A stretch of 64,000 bases of DNA from Chryseobacterium sp. SC28 (GTDB taxonomy: Bacteria > Bacteroidota > Bacteroidia > Flavobacteriales > Weeksellaceae), in contig NZ_QOVY01000009.1 in NCBI RefSeq assembly GCF_003932955.1, positions 44,261 to 108,260 on the forward strand, given 5' to 3'. The notes under the pieces are model-generated. The model had not been told where the DNA came from, did no database searches, and was given only the letters and a program-made list of their open reading frames with translations. The position numbers and the translations under genes are program-made. Shown here one piece after another: positions 1 to 8,572 of this stretch (position 1 is the first letter of the stretch; every line of letters starts with the position of its first letter).

Positions 1-2
1 TC

Positions 3-71
3 AATTTTTATAAAAAATATGAAACGAAGTTTGATGACGAATGGATTAATGTTTCTATTGAATTAAATTAA
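3..71 (+). CDS. C-terminal end of an unidentified protein (partial)
   Basis: One frame is open from the window edge to a TAA at 69-71. It encodes about 22 residues of ordinary mixed composition, including FYKKYETKFDDEW. The other two frames on this strand give less protein-like peptides. Most of the gene lies before the window, so no family can be named. It does not look like the end of a MoxR ATPase, which often precedes DUF58 genes in Bat operons, but 22 residues are too few to be certain. Confidence 0.3.
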   Translation, partial: NFYKKYETKFDDEWINVSIELN

Positions 72-257
72 ATTTATAAAAGAGGTTTTTAAATCCTCAA
101 AATTTGGTTAATCTTTTGATAGTGGTCACTCGTCGTATTGTTTTTGAAAAAACTAAGAGGTCTGAAAACTATCAACCGATGACCGCCAAGAAACGAAATT
201 GTTTAAAGTTTAAATAAGACTTAATCTTATTTTTAAAAATCTTAAAAACCCATAATC

Positions 258-1118
258 TTGAACATACAGGATATTGTCAAAAAAGTAAAGCAAATAGAAA
301 TCCGAACCCGCAAGAAGACGGAAGCATCACTGATGGGGCAATATCACAGCGCTTTCAAAGGTCAGGGAATGACGTTTTCCGAAGTTCGCCAGTACCAATT
401 TGGCGACGACACCCGAAGAATGGATTGGAACAAAACGGCCCGATTCCGAGAGCCATTTGTAAAAGTGATGGAAGAGGAACGAGAATTGACGATGATGCTT
501 GTCGTTGATATTTCTGCATCAATGGATTACGGAACCAAAACGCAGTTGAAACGTGAATATGTGGCCGAGATTTGCGCTTCTCTGGGATTTTCTGCAGCCG
601 GAAATAATGACAAAGTCGGATTGATTTTGTATGCCGATAAAGTCCTGAAAGTTGTCCCGCCTCAAAAGGGAAGAAAGCACGTTTTGTCGCTCATCAGTAA
701 TATTTTGACCGCCGATTATGTCCCGGCAAAATCCAATATGGATGCGGCTTTCAACTATATGATGAGCGTTTTCAAAAGAAAATCGCTCATATTTCTTTTT
801 TCGGATTTTGAAGATGAATTTGACCAAAAAATCCTGAATGTCACGGCCAGAAAACATCAGTTGCTGGGACTTCGGGTTTTTGACGACAAGGATATGGAAA
901 TTCCGGACATTGGCTACGCGCTTTTTCGGGATGCTGAAACCGGGCAGCAAGTTTGGGCAAACACTTCCAGCGCAAGATGGCGGTACGAATTTGGAGAATT
1001 GCAGAAGCGCAAAATGCGACAAATCAAAGAGGAATTTGAGAATTCGTCGGCGCATTTTTTGGATATCAAGACCTCGGATGATTACAGTAAGTTTTTGTAT
1101 CAATATTTTAAAAAGTAG
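258..1118 (+). CDS. DUF58 domain protein of the Bat (aerotolerance) operon
   Basis: This 286-residue protein belongs to the DUF58 family, which accompanies MoxR AAA ATPases and von Willebrand A (VWA) proteins in Bat operons. The family signature GDDTRRMDW is at residues 49-57. A VWA-like metal-site motif, DISAS, follows at 84-88. There is no signal peptide or membrane segment, so it should be cytoplasmic or peripheral. The start is TTG at 258; the resulting N-terminus (NIQDIVKKVKQIEIRTRKK) is typical of the family and no ATG gives a better one. It heads a same-strand run of four genes up to 4118. No moxR gene is seen upstream in the window. Confidence 0.88.
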   Translation: MNIQDIVKKVKQIEIRTRKKTEASLMGQYHSAFKGQGMTFSEVRQYQFGDDTRRMDWNKTARFREPFVKVMEEERELTMMLVVDISASMDYGTKTQLKREYVAEICASLGFSAAGNNDKVGLILYADKVLKVVPPQKGRKHVLSLISNILTADYVPAKSNMDAAFNYMMSVFKRKSLIFLFSDFEDEFDQKILNVTARKHQLLGLRVFDDKDMEIPDIGYALFRDAETGQQVWANTSSARWRYEFGELQKRKMRQIKEEFENSSAHFLDIKTSDDYSKFLYQYFKK

Positions 1119-1123
1119 TTTTT

Positions 1124-1151
1124 AGAAGTTAGAAATTAGAAGTTAGAAATT
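1124..1151 (+). repeat. 14-bp tandem direct repeat
   Basis: Two perfect adjacent copies of AGAAGTTAGAAATT fill the gap between the DUF58 gene and the next gene. They may be slippage-derived spacer; no protein-binding role can be inferred. Confidence 0.7.
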
Positions 1152-1155
1152 GCAA

Positions 1156-2067
1156 ATGCAAAGATTCCAATCATATCAATTATATTTTTTCTTTTTTATC
1201 CTCTCATCATTTTTAGGATTTTCTCAAACCCTATCTTCCAGTCTCGATAAGTCCACTTTGGCTCTGGGCGAAGTGGCTGTTTATAAAATTCAAATCGTGG
1301 ATCTTCAGGGCAAAGATGTTCAGATGGCGCCGAGAAACGAACTTCTGCCTTTCCATTTCGAAGTGGTGAACGACAGTATTGCGATCCAAAAAGATATCTA
1401 TCTAAGGTCGGTAAAATTTGCGGTTTTCCAAGAAGGTAAATTTACCATTCCGGAAATCGAAGTCAAAGTGGGCGATCAAGTTCTGAAAACGATTCCTTAC
1501 GAAGTAGAAGTCATCAATACTGCCCAAAAAGGCGATCAGATCAATGACATTATGAAGAATAAGAAGGTGAAGCTGGACATCCAAGATTATTGGGAACTCT
1601 ACAAATTCTATGTTCTGCTCGCCTTATTGATTATTGCCATCATTATTTTGATCATTGGCATCGTCAGATATGGGAAAAAGCGCAAAAGCAGTCCCGTGGT
1701 CACGACCAATCAGACTTTGAAAGATCTGGAAAAATTGCGGAAGAAAAACTACATCGAGAACGAGAATTTCCGCGCTTTTTATGTAGAATTAATAGAAATT
1801 TCGAGAGCATTCATCACCAAGCAATATCAGATTCCGGCAGACGTTTTGCTGACGGACGACTTGATTACTTATATGAAATCTACCAACGCCATTTCGCAAG
1901 AAAACGAAAAAATTGTGGAAGAAATATTCCTGCGCGGGGATTTGGTTAAATTTGCAAAAACAATCCCGAATCAAGAAATTATGTCAAAAGATTTTACGGA
2001 AATCAGAGAGTTTGTCAAACGGTCTACCAAAGATGTTGAGGCAGAAAACCTGAGAACAATGCAGTAG
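1156..2067 (+). CDS. BatD-like membrane-anchored protein of the Bat operon
   Basis: A protein of about 303 residues with an N-terminal signal segment ending near GFSQ, a beta-rich extracytoplasmic part of about 130 residues, one strong membrane helix near residues 151-172 (LLALLIIAIIILIIGIV) and a cytoplasmic tail of about 130 residues. This is the usual layout of the poorly characterised BatD-like or DUF4381-like partner between DUF58 and BatA genes in flavobacteria. ATG at 1156 is preferred over TTG at 1150, two codons upstream. The assignment rests on layout and neighbours, with no diagnostic catalytic motif seen. Confidence 0.65.
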   Translation: MQRFQSYQLYFFFFILSSFLGFSQTLSSSLDKSTLALGEVAVYKIQIVDLQGKDVQMAPRNELLPFHFEVVNDSIAIQKDIYLRSVKFAVFQEGKFTIPEIEVKVGDQVLKTIPYEVEVINTAQKGDQINDIMKNKKVKLDIQDYWELYKFYVLLALLIIAIIILIIGIVRYGKKRKSSPVVTTNQTLKDLEKLRKKNYIENENFRAFYVELIEISRAFITKQYQIPADVLLTDDLITYMKSTNAISQENEKIVEEIFLRGDLVKFAKTIPNQEIMSKDFTEIREFVKRSTKDVEAENLRTMQ

Positions 2068-2109
2068 GAAATTTTTTATCAATCATCATTTATCAATTAT
2101 AATTTACCC

Positions 2110-3099
2110 GTGAATTTCGAGTTCTACAGTCCTTGGTTTTTACTGCTTTTTATTTTGTTTATTCCGCTTTTCATTCGGGATGCGGGCAAAAAAAAGAGTC
2201 GGGGGATAGCTGTGCCTTCGGTGCAGAATATGCAGCCGAGTGCGAATATTTCTTTGGTAATGACATTCCTGAAGATTTCGAAATATTTTATCCTGACAGC
2301 ATTGATCATCGCTTTGGCAAGGCCAAGAACTTATACGATTTCGCAAGATCGGGATGAGACCAAAGGGATCGATATTATGCTTGCGGTGGACGTTTCGCTC
2401 AGTATGCTCGCCAAAGATTTGGATCCCGACCGGCTGGAAGCTTTGAAAAAAATCGCCGTCGATTTTGTGAACAAAAGAGAAAATGACAGAATTGGTCTCG
2501 TGGCTTACTCCGGCGAAGCTTACACCAAAGTGCCGCTGACCACAGATCATCAAGTGGTTGTGGACGAAATTAATCAACTGAATCCGTTGGAGTTGCAAGC
2601 CGGAACTGCCATTGGAGAAGGCTTGTCTGTCGCGGTCAATCACCTCAAAAACAGTAAAGCCAAAAGTAAAATTATCATCCTGATGACCGATGGTGTGAAC
2701 ACAATCGTCAATGCGATGCCGCCACAAATAGCCGCTGAACTTGCTAAGAATAACGGAATCAAAGTTTACACAATCGGAATCGGAAGCAACGGCTTTGCTG
2801 CTTTCCCCACAGGAACCAATATTTTTGGAGACATCGTTTTTACAGAGCAGCAAACCCAGATTGATGAAAATACCTTGATGGATATTGCCCAACTGACGGG
2901 CGGAAAATATTTTCGCGCAACGGACAATAGCAGCCTTCAAAGCGTTTATGATGAGATCAACCAATTGGAAAGATCGGATGTGAAAACAAGTAAACTTTAT
3001 AATTATGAAGAATATTTCAGGATTTTTCTTTGGATTGCTTTAGGATTTCTGGTGTTGGATGCCTTATTGCGCTGGGTATTTTTTAAAATTTTGAATTAA
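2110..3099 (+). CDS. batA: BatA, VWA-domain membrane protein
   Basis: A 329-residue protein with N-terminal membrane segments (residues 7-22 and about 55-70), a VWA domain and a C-terminal membrane helix (about 305-325). The MIDAS metal-site motif DVSLS is at residues 94-98. This is the standard BatA layout: the VWA domain faces the periplasm and is held by flanking helices. Bat proteins are linked to oxidative-stress tolerance in Bacteroides and Leptospira, with the mechanism unresolved. The start is GTG at 2110. batB begins 8 bases after its stop, indicating co-transcription. Confidence 0.88.
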   Translation: MNFEFYSPWFLLLFILFIPLFIRDAGKKKSRGIAVPSVQNMQPSANISLVMTFLKISKYFILTALIIALARPRTYTISQDRDETKGIDIMLAVDVSLSMLAKDLDPDRLEALKKIAVDFVNKRENDRIGLVAYSGEAYTKVPLTTDHQVVVDEINQLNPLELQAGTAIGEGLSVAVNHLKNSKAKSKIIILMTDGVNTIVNAMPPQIAAELAKNNGIKVYTIGIGSNGFAAFPTGTNIFGDIVFTEQQTQIDENTLMDIAQLTGGKYFRATDNSSLQSVYDEINQLERSDVKTSKLYNYEEYFRIFLWIALGFLVLDALLRWVFFKILN

Positions 3100-3107
3100 G
3101 AAATTAG

Positions 3108-4118
3108 ATGATGAATTGGTATTTAGGAAATTACTGGTATCTGCTGTTGCTGCTGTTGCTGCCTGTCATCGGTTATTTTATCATTCATTATTTCCGATGG
3201 AAAAGCAAGAGAAGAAATATCTTTGCAGAAGACCGCTTTCAGGAGCTTTTGTTCGAAAAAACTTCCGGATTTGCCAGGATTTTTCCGATTCTTTATCTCT
3301 TAGGTCTTTTGTTTTTAATTTTCGCAATCATCGATCTGTTGGGCGGTAGAGAGGAGATCAGCGTCACCCAAACTGTCAGCAATACCATCTTTGTTCTGGA
3401 CGTTTCCAACTCGATGAATGCGCAAGACATCCAGCCAAGCCGATTGGACCAAGCTAAAAATATCATCATCAATTCTCTTGAAAAAATGAGCAACGATAGA
3501 GTAGGAATCGTTGTTTTTGCCGGCGAGGCCTATTCGGTAATGCCTTTGTCCACCGATTATTCGGCGGCAGCCACTTATCTTTCCGGCATCGAAACCAGCG
3601 TGGTGCAAAACCAAGGAACCGATTTCCTGAAGGCAATGGAAGTGGCTGCTCAAAAATTCAATAACATCCGCAAAGGTTCCAAAAATGTGGTCTTAATAAG
3701 CGATGGCGAGGATAATGAAGGCCACGAGGACGATGCTATCGATCTAGCCAATAAGCAAGGCATCAAAGTGACGACCATAGGCGTGGGAACGGAAGAAGGC
3801 GCGCCAATCCCCGAATATTATTACGGACAGCTGATGGGCTACAAAACCGATATGTTTGGCGAAACAGTCGTTTCCCGATTGCAGACAAAAGCACTCAAAA
3901 ATATAGCTTCATCAACGGGCGGATCCTACATCGACGGGAATAATCTGGATACCGCAATCACCGAGCTGGAAGCAGAATTGGAAAAATCCACGGGCAGCAG
4001 CACCACCACAGTGAGTTCCCAGTCTGCTGTGCATTATTATCAATATTTCTTAGCCGTTTCTATTCTGTTTTTCTTCATCATTTACCTTTTCAATCCGAAA
4101 AAAGATTTTAATATTTAA
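3108..4118 (+). CDS. batB: BatB, VWA-domain membrane protein
   Basis: A 336-residue paralogue of BatA with two N-terminal membrane helices (about 8-28 and 59-78), a VWA domain with MIDAS motif DVSNS at 98-102, and a C-terminal helix near 312-330. A serine/threonine-rich linker (STGSSTTTVSSQS) precedes the last helix. ATG codons at 3108 and 3111 are both usable starts. In many Bacteroidota batB is followed by TPR-containing batC and by batD/batE; here the operon stops and nhaA follows after about 60 bases with its own promoter-like box. Confidence 0.88.
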   Translation: MMNWYLGNYWYLLLLLLLPVIGYFIIHYFRWKSKRRNIFAEDRFQELLFEKTSGFARIFPILYLLGLLFLIFAIIDLLGGREEISVTQTVSNTIFVLDVSNSMNAQDIQPSRLDQAKNIIINSLEKMSNDRVGIVVFAGEAYSVMPLSTDYSAAATYLSGIETSVVQNQGTDFLKAMEVAAQKFNNIRKGSKNVVLISDGEDNEGHEDDAIDLANKQGIKVTTIGVGTEEGAPIPEYYYGQLMGYKTDMFGETVVSRLQTKALKNIASSTGGSYIDGNNLDTAITELEAELEKSTGSSTTTVSSQSAVHYYQYFLAVSILFFFIIYLFNPKKDFNI

Positions 4119-4164
4119 AGAAAATACTTTTCACTTGTGAACGAATTCATAAATTTGAACTTAC

Positions 4165-4172
4165 TATCTTTG
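4165..4172 (+). promoter_or_regulatory. Bacteroidota -7 box (TATCTTTG) for nhaA
   Basis: TATCTTTG matches the TAnnTTTG consensus and ends 7 bases before the nhaA ATG, implying a very short 5' leader. No well-spaced TTTG -33 element is seen, so this rests on the -7 box alone. Confidence 0.45.
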
Positions 4173-4179
4173 GAAAATT

Positions 4180-5523
4180 ATGAATGAAAAATACGAGTTG
4201 AAGCCTATCGACAAGATTGCGCAACCCTTCCAGCGTTTTATCCAGCAGGAGAAGTCGGGCGGATTGCTATTGGGAATCAGTGTCATCATCGCATTGCTGT
4301 TGGCCAATTCGCCATTGCGAGAAGGGTATCACCACATTTTGGAGCAAACTTTCGGATTCACGTGGAATGGCACTGGTTTTTTTAATTTCAGCATTCATCA
4401 TTGGATTAATGACGGCTTGATGGCGGTCTTCTTTTTCGTGGTAGGACTGGAACTGAAACGAGAAATCATCGGTGGCGAATTATCGAACCCGCGAAAGGCG
4501 ATGCTTCCCATTGTGGCCGCAGTCGGCGGAATGGTGATGCCGGCCTTGATTTTTATGCTTCTCAATCCTTCCGGAGAAATGCACAAAGGCTGGGGAATCC
4601 CGATGGCGACTGACATTGCTTTTGCGCTGGGCGTTTTATATTTGCTTGGAAAAAAAATACCGCTATCGCTAAAGGTGTTTTTGACAGCATTAGCCATCGT
4701 CGATGATCTGGGAGCGGTTTTGGTTATCGCTTTTTTTTATACGTCGGATATTGAATTGACCTACCTCGTGGGCGGTCTATTATTATTGTTTCTGATGTAC
4801 CTCGGCAACAAGCTGGGAATCCGATCGGTGTATTTCTATGCTTTTATCGGCATCTGCGGCGTGTGGAGTTGCTTCGTCATTTCGGGTGTTCACGCCACTA
4901 TTGCGGCTGTGCTGGCGGCTTTTACCATTCCTGCCGATGTGAAAATTAAAGAAACTGTGTTTATTTCTGTAATCAGCAATTATCTGGAGAGATTTAAAAA
5001 TATTGACCCTACCGAACATACCCCGACACTCACTAACGATCAACTGCACGTTTTGGAAAAAATAAATGTGGCAACATTAGCGGCAACACCGCCTCTGCAA
5101 AGGTTGGAGCATGCTTTGCATCCTGTTGTCACCATTGTCATCATACCCATTTTTGCCATTGCCAATGCAGGCGTCGATCTGAATATCGATTTCACGAGCC
5201 TTTTCAATACGAACATCGCCATTGGCGTAGCTCTTGGATTGGTCGTTGGCAAAGTGCTTGGCGTTGTGGGGTTTACAGCAGTTTTCGTCAAACTCAAGAT
5301 TGCAAAGCTGCCCGATGGGATGAATTTTCGAAATCTTTTAGGGCTTGGTTTTCTCGCATCGATCGGTTTTACGATGTCTCTTTTTATCACTTCGCTTGCC
5401 TTCAGGCATCCCGAATATCAGGCTCAGGCCAAAATCGGTATTTTCGCGGCCTCGATTCTTGGCGGAATCATCGGTTATCTTATTCTCAATAAAAACCCGA
5501 AGAAACCGAAAAATGATGAATAA
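4180..5523 (+). CDS. nhaA: Na+/H+ antiporter NhaA
   Basis: A 447-residue inner-membrane antiporter that exports Na+ in exchange for protons, used in pH and salt homeostasis. It is predicted to have about 12 helices. The functional motifs are present: TD at residues 144-145 in the first discontinuous helix (E. coli Asp133 region) and the DD pair at 175-176 in LAIVDDLGAV, equivalent to E. coli Asp163-Asp164. A roughly 40-residue insert near 265-305 makes it longer than the E. coli protein (388 residues). The last 11 bases overlap the start of the DUF389 gene, suggesting translational coupling. Confidence 0.96.
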   Translation: MNEKYELKPIDKIAQPFQRFIQQEKSGGLLLGISVIIALLLANSPLREGYHHILEQTFGFTWNGTGFFNFSIHHWINDGLMAVFFFVVGLELKREIIGGELSNPRKAMLPIVAAVGGMVMPALIFMLLNPSGEMHKGWGIPMATDIAFALGVLYLLGKKIPLSLKVFLTALAIVDDLGAVLVIAFFYTSDIELTYLVGGLLLLFLMYLGNKLGIRSVYFYAFIGICGVWSCFVISGVHATIAAVLAAFTIPADVKIKETVFISVISNYLERFKNIDPTEHTPTLTNDQLHVLEKINVATLAATPPLQRLEHALHPVVTIVIIPIFAIANAGVDLNIDFTSLFNTNIAIGVALGLVVGKVLGVVGFTAVFVKLKIAKLPDGMNFRNLLGLGFLASIGFTMSLFITSLAFRHPEYQAQAKIGIFAASILGGIIGYLILNKNPKKPKNDE

Positions 5524-6802
5524 TATTTTGAATTTCATAAATCTCCATAACGGCGAAGAGAAGAAGAGTAAAGTATTGGAAAATGTCAATGCCAATATCT
5601 CTTTCCGAGGTTCTAATCTTTGGATTTTGGCCTGTGCCATTATCATTGCATCGATAGGTCTGAATGTGAATTCTACAGCGGTAATTATCGGAGCTATGCT
5701 CATTTCGCCACTTATGGGTCCCATCGTGGGCGCCGGTTTTGCGCTGGGAACTTACAATTTTCCGCTTCTCAAAAAATCAATTAAAAACCTTTTGATTGCA
5801 ACCGGCGTCAGTCTGCTGGTGTCGGCATTATATTTTTTCATCAGTCCTTTCAAAGATGTACAATCGGAACTTCTGTCGAGAACTTCGCCCACTATTTATG
5901 ATGTTTTGATTGCATTTTTCGGTGGCTTGGTTGGTGTGATAGCGATTACCAGAGTAGAAAAGGGAAATCCCATTCCGGGCGTTGCGATTGCTACTGCGCT
6001 GATGCCGCCGCTTTGTACTGCCGGATTCGGCATTGCCACGTCCAATTTATCTTTCTTTTTGGGTGCATTCTATCTCTACAGTATCAATTGTTTTTTCATT
6101 TGCATCGCCACATTTCTGGTCGTCAAATATTTGAAATATCCTTCAGCCATATTGGATAGCAACTACGAAAAGAGGATCCGATACAGCATTTCAATACTGA
6201 TTATCATTATGATTGTACCAAGTTTTTACCTCGCTTATAATCTTTTTAATGAGAAAAAATTTGCGAAAACTACCGATCTGTTCTTAGAAAAAGAATTCGA
6301 AAGCAAAGGCTATACTTTGATCTATAAAAAAGTAGATTACAACGCCAATCCCAAGGTGATAGATGTTGCTTTTCTCAACAAAAAATTTGCGCCGGCAGAG
6401 ATCAAAACTTACAACAAAATGCTTGCGGAATATGGTCTTTCCCATACGAAACTGAATATCCGCCAGAATAATTCCGATTTGAAATCTGAAATCCTGAACG
6501 AAATCAATAAAAAGACTAATAACCTCACGGAAAAGGATATTGCCATATCCAATCTGCGTGCCGAGCTCGATAGCTACAAAATTTCTGACTCCACGCTCAG
6601 CAAAGAAATTCAAATTTTGTTTCCCGAAATTTCCAAGATGTCGTACGGGAAGATTTTACAATATCCCAATACCGATAGTGCAAAGTTGCGTTTTGTAATA
6701 ATCTATTCGGGAAAAAACATAAAGGATGCCCAACTCCAAAACTGGCTAAAGCAAAGACTCAATGAAAACGATGTCGAGGTCTTGCAGGTTTCGGAAAAGT
6801 AA
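5513..6802 (+). CDS. DUF389 family membrane protein
   Basis: A 429-residue protein of the DUF389 family (TIGR00341-like), function unknown. The first about 230 residues contain six or so hydrophobic helices with the family's characteristic run ASIGLNVNSTAVIIGAMLIS, GPIVGAGFALG and TALMPPLCTAGFGIA. The C-terminal about 200 residues are soluble and charged. The frame stays open further upstream, but ATG at 5513 (or 5516) inside the end of nhaA gives the expected N-terminus and a coupled start. No substrate can be inferred; the link to NhaA suggests an ion- or envelope-related role. Confidence 0.85.
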   Translation: MMNNILNFINLHNGEEKKSKVLENVNANISFRGSNLWILACAIIIASIGLNVNSTAVIIGAMLISPLMGPIVGAGFALGTYNFPLLKKSIKNLLIATGVSLLVSALYFFISPFKDVQSELLSRTSPTIYDVLIAFFGGLVGVIAITRVEKGNPIPGVAIATALMPPLCTAGFGIATSNLSFFLGAFYLYSINCFFICIATFLVVKYLKYPSAILDSNYEKRIRYSISILIIIMIVPSFYLAYNLFNEKKFAKTTDLFLEKEFESKGYTLIYKKVDYNANPKVIDVAFLNKKFAPAEIKTYNKMLAEYGLSHTKLNIRQNNSDLKSEILNEINKKTNNLTEKDIAISNLRAELDSYKISDSTLSKEIQILFPEISKMSYGKILQYPNTDSAKLRFVIIYSGKNIKDAQLQNWLKQRLNENDVEVLQVSEK

Positions 6803-6878
6803 TGTCAATCAACAAGCATCAGTAAAGCAATCATTATTTAGCGGGAAAAGTGTACGCAGAAAACTTCGATCAGGGTCT

Positions 6879-7313
6879 TTAAACCTTAATTGTCCGAAAG
6901 TGATATTGCGCCTCTTTGAAATCTGCAAAAATGTGCTGCAGCCCGTTGCTGATGATGATTTGCTCTGCCCCGATTATACTGTTGTACCGCGCAATCTGCT
7001 CAAAATGGCTTTCTTTCAAAACGATACTTGGCGCCTTGCATTCTACGAGGATTTTGGGCTTGGTTTTTTCGGTTACCAAGAGATCAATTCTTTTCGTTGT
7101 TCCGTTCAGTTCCAGCTTTTTCTCGAGGATTAAAGAAGACAAGTTTTTCTTCTTCACAAACCTGAAATAATGCAGCCAATGCTGTCTTACCCATTCTTCC
7201 GGCGTCAGCACAAGCCATATTTTGCGCACCAGATCATAGATAAAAAATGTATCTTTGTCTTGCTTGATTTGCAAATCAAAATCATTTTCAAAATTAAGTT
7301 TCGGAACCTGCAT
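6879..7313 (-). CDS. HsdR N-terminal-like PD-(D/E)XK-fold protein
   Basis: A 144-residue protein resembling the isolated N-terminal nuclease domain of type I restriction R subunits (HSDR_N_2). The catalytic pattern is present: Asp77 in RIDLLV, then Glu91-x-Lys93 in ILVECKAP. There is no helicase, and no hsdM or hsdS gene nearby, so it is not a restriction system. Such stand-alone proteins are common next to holA in Bacteroidota; their role is unknown and may be DNA processing. It is transcribed divergently from holA with only 8 bases between the two start codons. Confidence 0.78.
   Translation of the reverse strand: MQVPKLNFENDFDLQIKQDKDTFFIYDLVRKIWLVLTPEEWVRQHWLHYFRFVKKKNLSSLILEKKLELNGTTKRIDLLVTEKTKPKILVECKAPSIVLKESHFEQIARYNSIIGAEQIIISNGLQHIFADFKEAQYHFRTIKV
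7250..7257 (+). promoter_or_regulatory. Possible -7 box (TATCTTTG) for holA
   Basis: TATCTTTG matches TAnnTTTG and lies about 64 bases before the holA ATG, inside the start of the divergent nuclease-fold gene. The nearest TTTG upstream (7221-7224) is 25 bases away, longer than ideal. Confidence 0.3.
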
Positions 7314-7321
7314 ACCTCGTG

Positions 7322-8359
7322 ATGAAAGAAATAGATACTATCCTCAAAAATATTAAAAATAAAGAACTCTTGCCTGTTTATTTTTTACACGGCGAGGAGT
7401 CATTTTACATAGATCTGGCTGTCAAGCATTTGGAGCAAGATGTTTTGGATGAAGATGAGAAAGCCTTCAACCTGACGGTGGTTTACGGTCGGGATACCAA
7501 CTATTTAGAAGTTTTATCCTTGGCAAGGCAATATCCGATGATGGGCGATAAGCAACTCGTCATCGTGAAAGAAGCGCAAGATATGAAGCTGAATGATGAA
7601 GAGCCCAAAGCGCTGGAAACTTATTTCGAAAATCCGGTTCCTTCAACGATTTTAGTCGTTGCCCACAAGAGCAAGAAGCTGGATGCCCGAAGGAAATTTG
7701 TAAAAATTTTGGACAAATCCAAAATGATTTTCGCATTTGATAAGATAAAGGACTATCAACTTCCGGCGTGGATCCAAAGCGAAATGACCGCGATGGGCAT
7801 CAAAGCGGCGCCCAACATCAGCCATCTATTGGCAGAATATCTGGGAAACGATCTTTCCAGAATCGCCAATGAACTCAACAAATTGAAAATCATTTTGAAA
7901 GACGGTGCCGTGCTCGACGGGAAAATGGTAGAGGAGCATATCGGCATCAGCAAGGACTTTAATGTCTTCGAACTGCAGAGGGCGCTGGCCACCAAAAATC
8001 AGGAAAAAGCCTTATCTATTGCCTATTATATGGGAAAAAATAAAAAATCAAATCCTGTACAGATGTCTTTCGGCATACTTTATAACTTCTTTTCGAATAT
8101 CATAATGTACCACACTTTAGCCGGCCAGTCGCCACAAAGCATTGCTTCCACATTGGGCGTCAGTCCATACGCCATCAAGGATTATTCGGAAGCAGCACGC
8201 TTCTATCCCTTGAAACATGCAACCAGAGTAATTTCCATTCTGCGCGAGATGGATCTCAAATCCAAAGGTCTCGGCGTGCGTCAAATGGATGATGATGAAA
8301 TCTATACCGAGATGGTTTACAAAATCCTAAAAGTAGATGAACTGAAAGTGAAAGTTTAA
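7322..8359 (+). CDS. holA: DNA polymerase III subunit delta
   Basis: A protein of about 345 residues of the HolA family, the clamp-loader subunit that opens the beta sliding clamp. The N-terminal sequence PVYFLHGEESFYIDLAVKHL is the family signature, followed by an AAA+-like region without a Walker A motif and the C-terminal helical collar domain (SNPVQMSFGILYNFF region near 240-255). Length fits the family (about 340). ATG at 7322 is preferred, with GTG at 7319 the alternative one codon earlier. It is divergent from the HsdR_N-like gene. Confidence 0.93.
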   Translation: MKEIDTILKNIKNKELLPVYFLHGEESFYIDLAVKHLEQDVLDEDEKAFNLTVVYGRDTNYLEVLSLARQYPMMGDKQLVIVKEAQDMKLNDEEPKALETYFENPVPSTILVVAHKSKKLDARRKFVKILDKSKMIFAFDKIKDYQLPAWIQSEMTAMGIKAAPNISHLLAEYLGNDLSRIANELNKLKIILKDGAVLDGKMVEEHIGISKDFNVFELQRALATKNQEKALSIAYYMGKNKKSNPVQMSFGILYNFFSNIIMYHTLAGQSPQSIASTLGVSPYAIKDYSEAARFYPLKHATRVISILREMDLKSKGLGVRQMDDDEIYTEMVYKILKVDELKVKV

Positions 8360-8502
8360 GGTGTTTGGTCGAAGGCTTTTTCACCGGAATTTTGATAACC
8401 CATCTTTATCATTCATTCTTCGTATCGGTCGCATTGATTGTTTGGATATGTTTTGAATAATTAATTTCACAAATTTGTACCCTCTTTTTTCCCATAAAGA
8501 TT

Positions 8503-8510
8503 TATATTTG
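8503..8510 (+). promoter_or_regulatory. Possible -7 box (TATATTTG) for trxB
   Basis: TATATTTG matches TAnnTTTG, 62 bases before the trxB ATG in a 213-base intergenic gap. A TTTG at 8474-8477 is 25 bases upstream, wider than the usual about 20. The rest of the gap shows no gene. Confidence 0.4.
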
Positions 8511-8572
8511 ACAGTCCGATTTTTTAAGAAGAAAGTCAAGGATATTTACTATAAAAAAAAATAATCGTAAAA

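Noticed and set aside
2140..2964. Long minus-strand open frame inside batA
   Set aside because: It is antisense to a strongly supported VWA-protein gene and has no family features; similar long antisense frames in trxB and glgB were rejected for the same reason.
6879..7313. Restriction-modification or defence system
   Set aside because: The HsdR_N-like protein stands alone with no methylase, specificity or helicase gene; neighbours are housekeeping genes.
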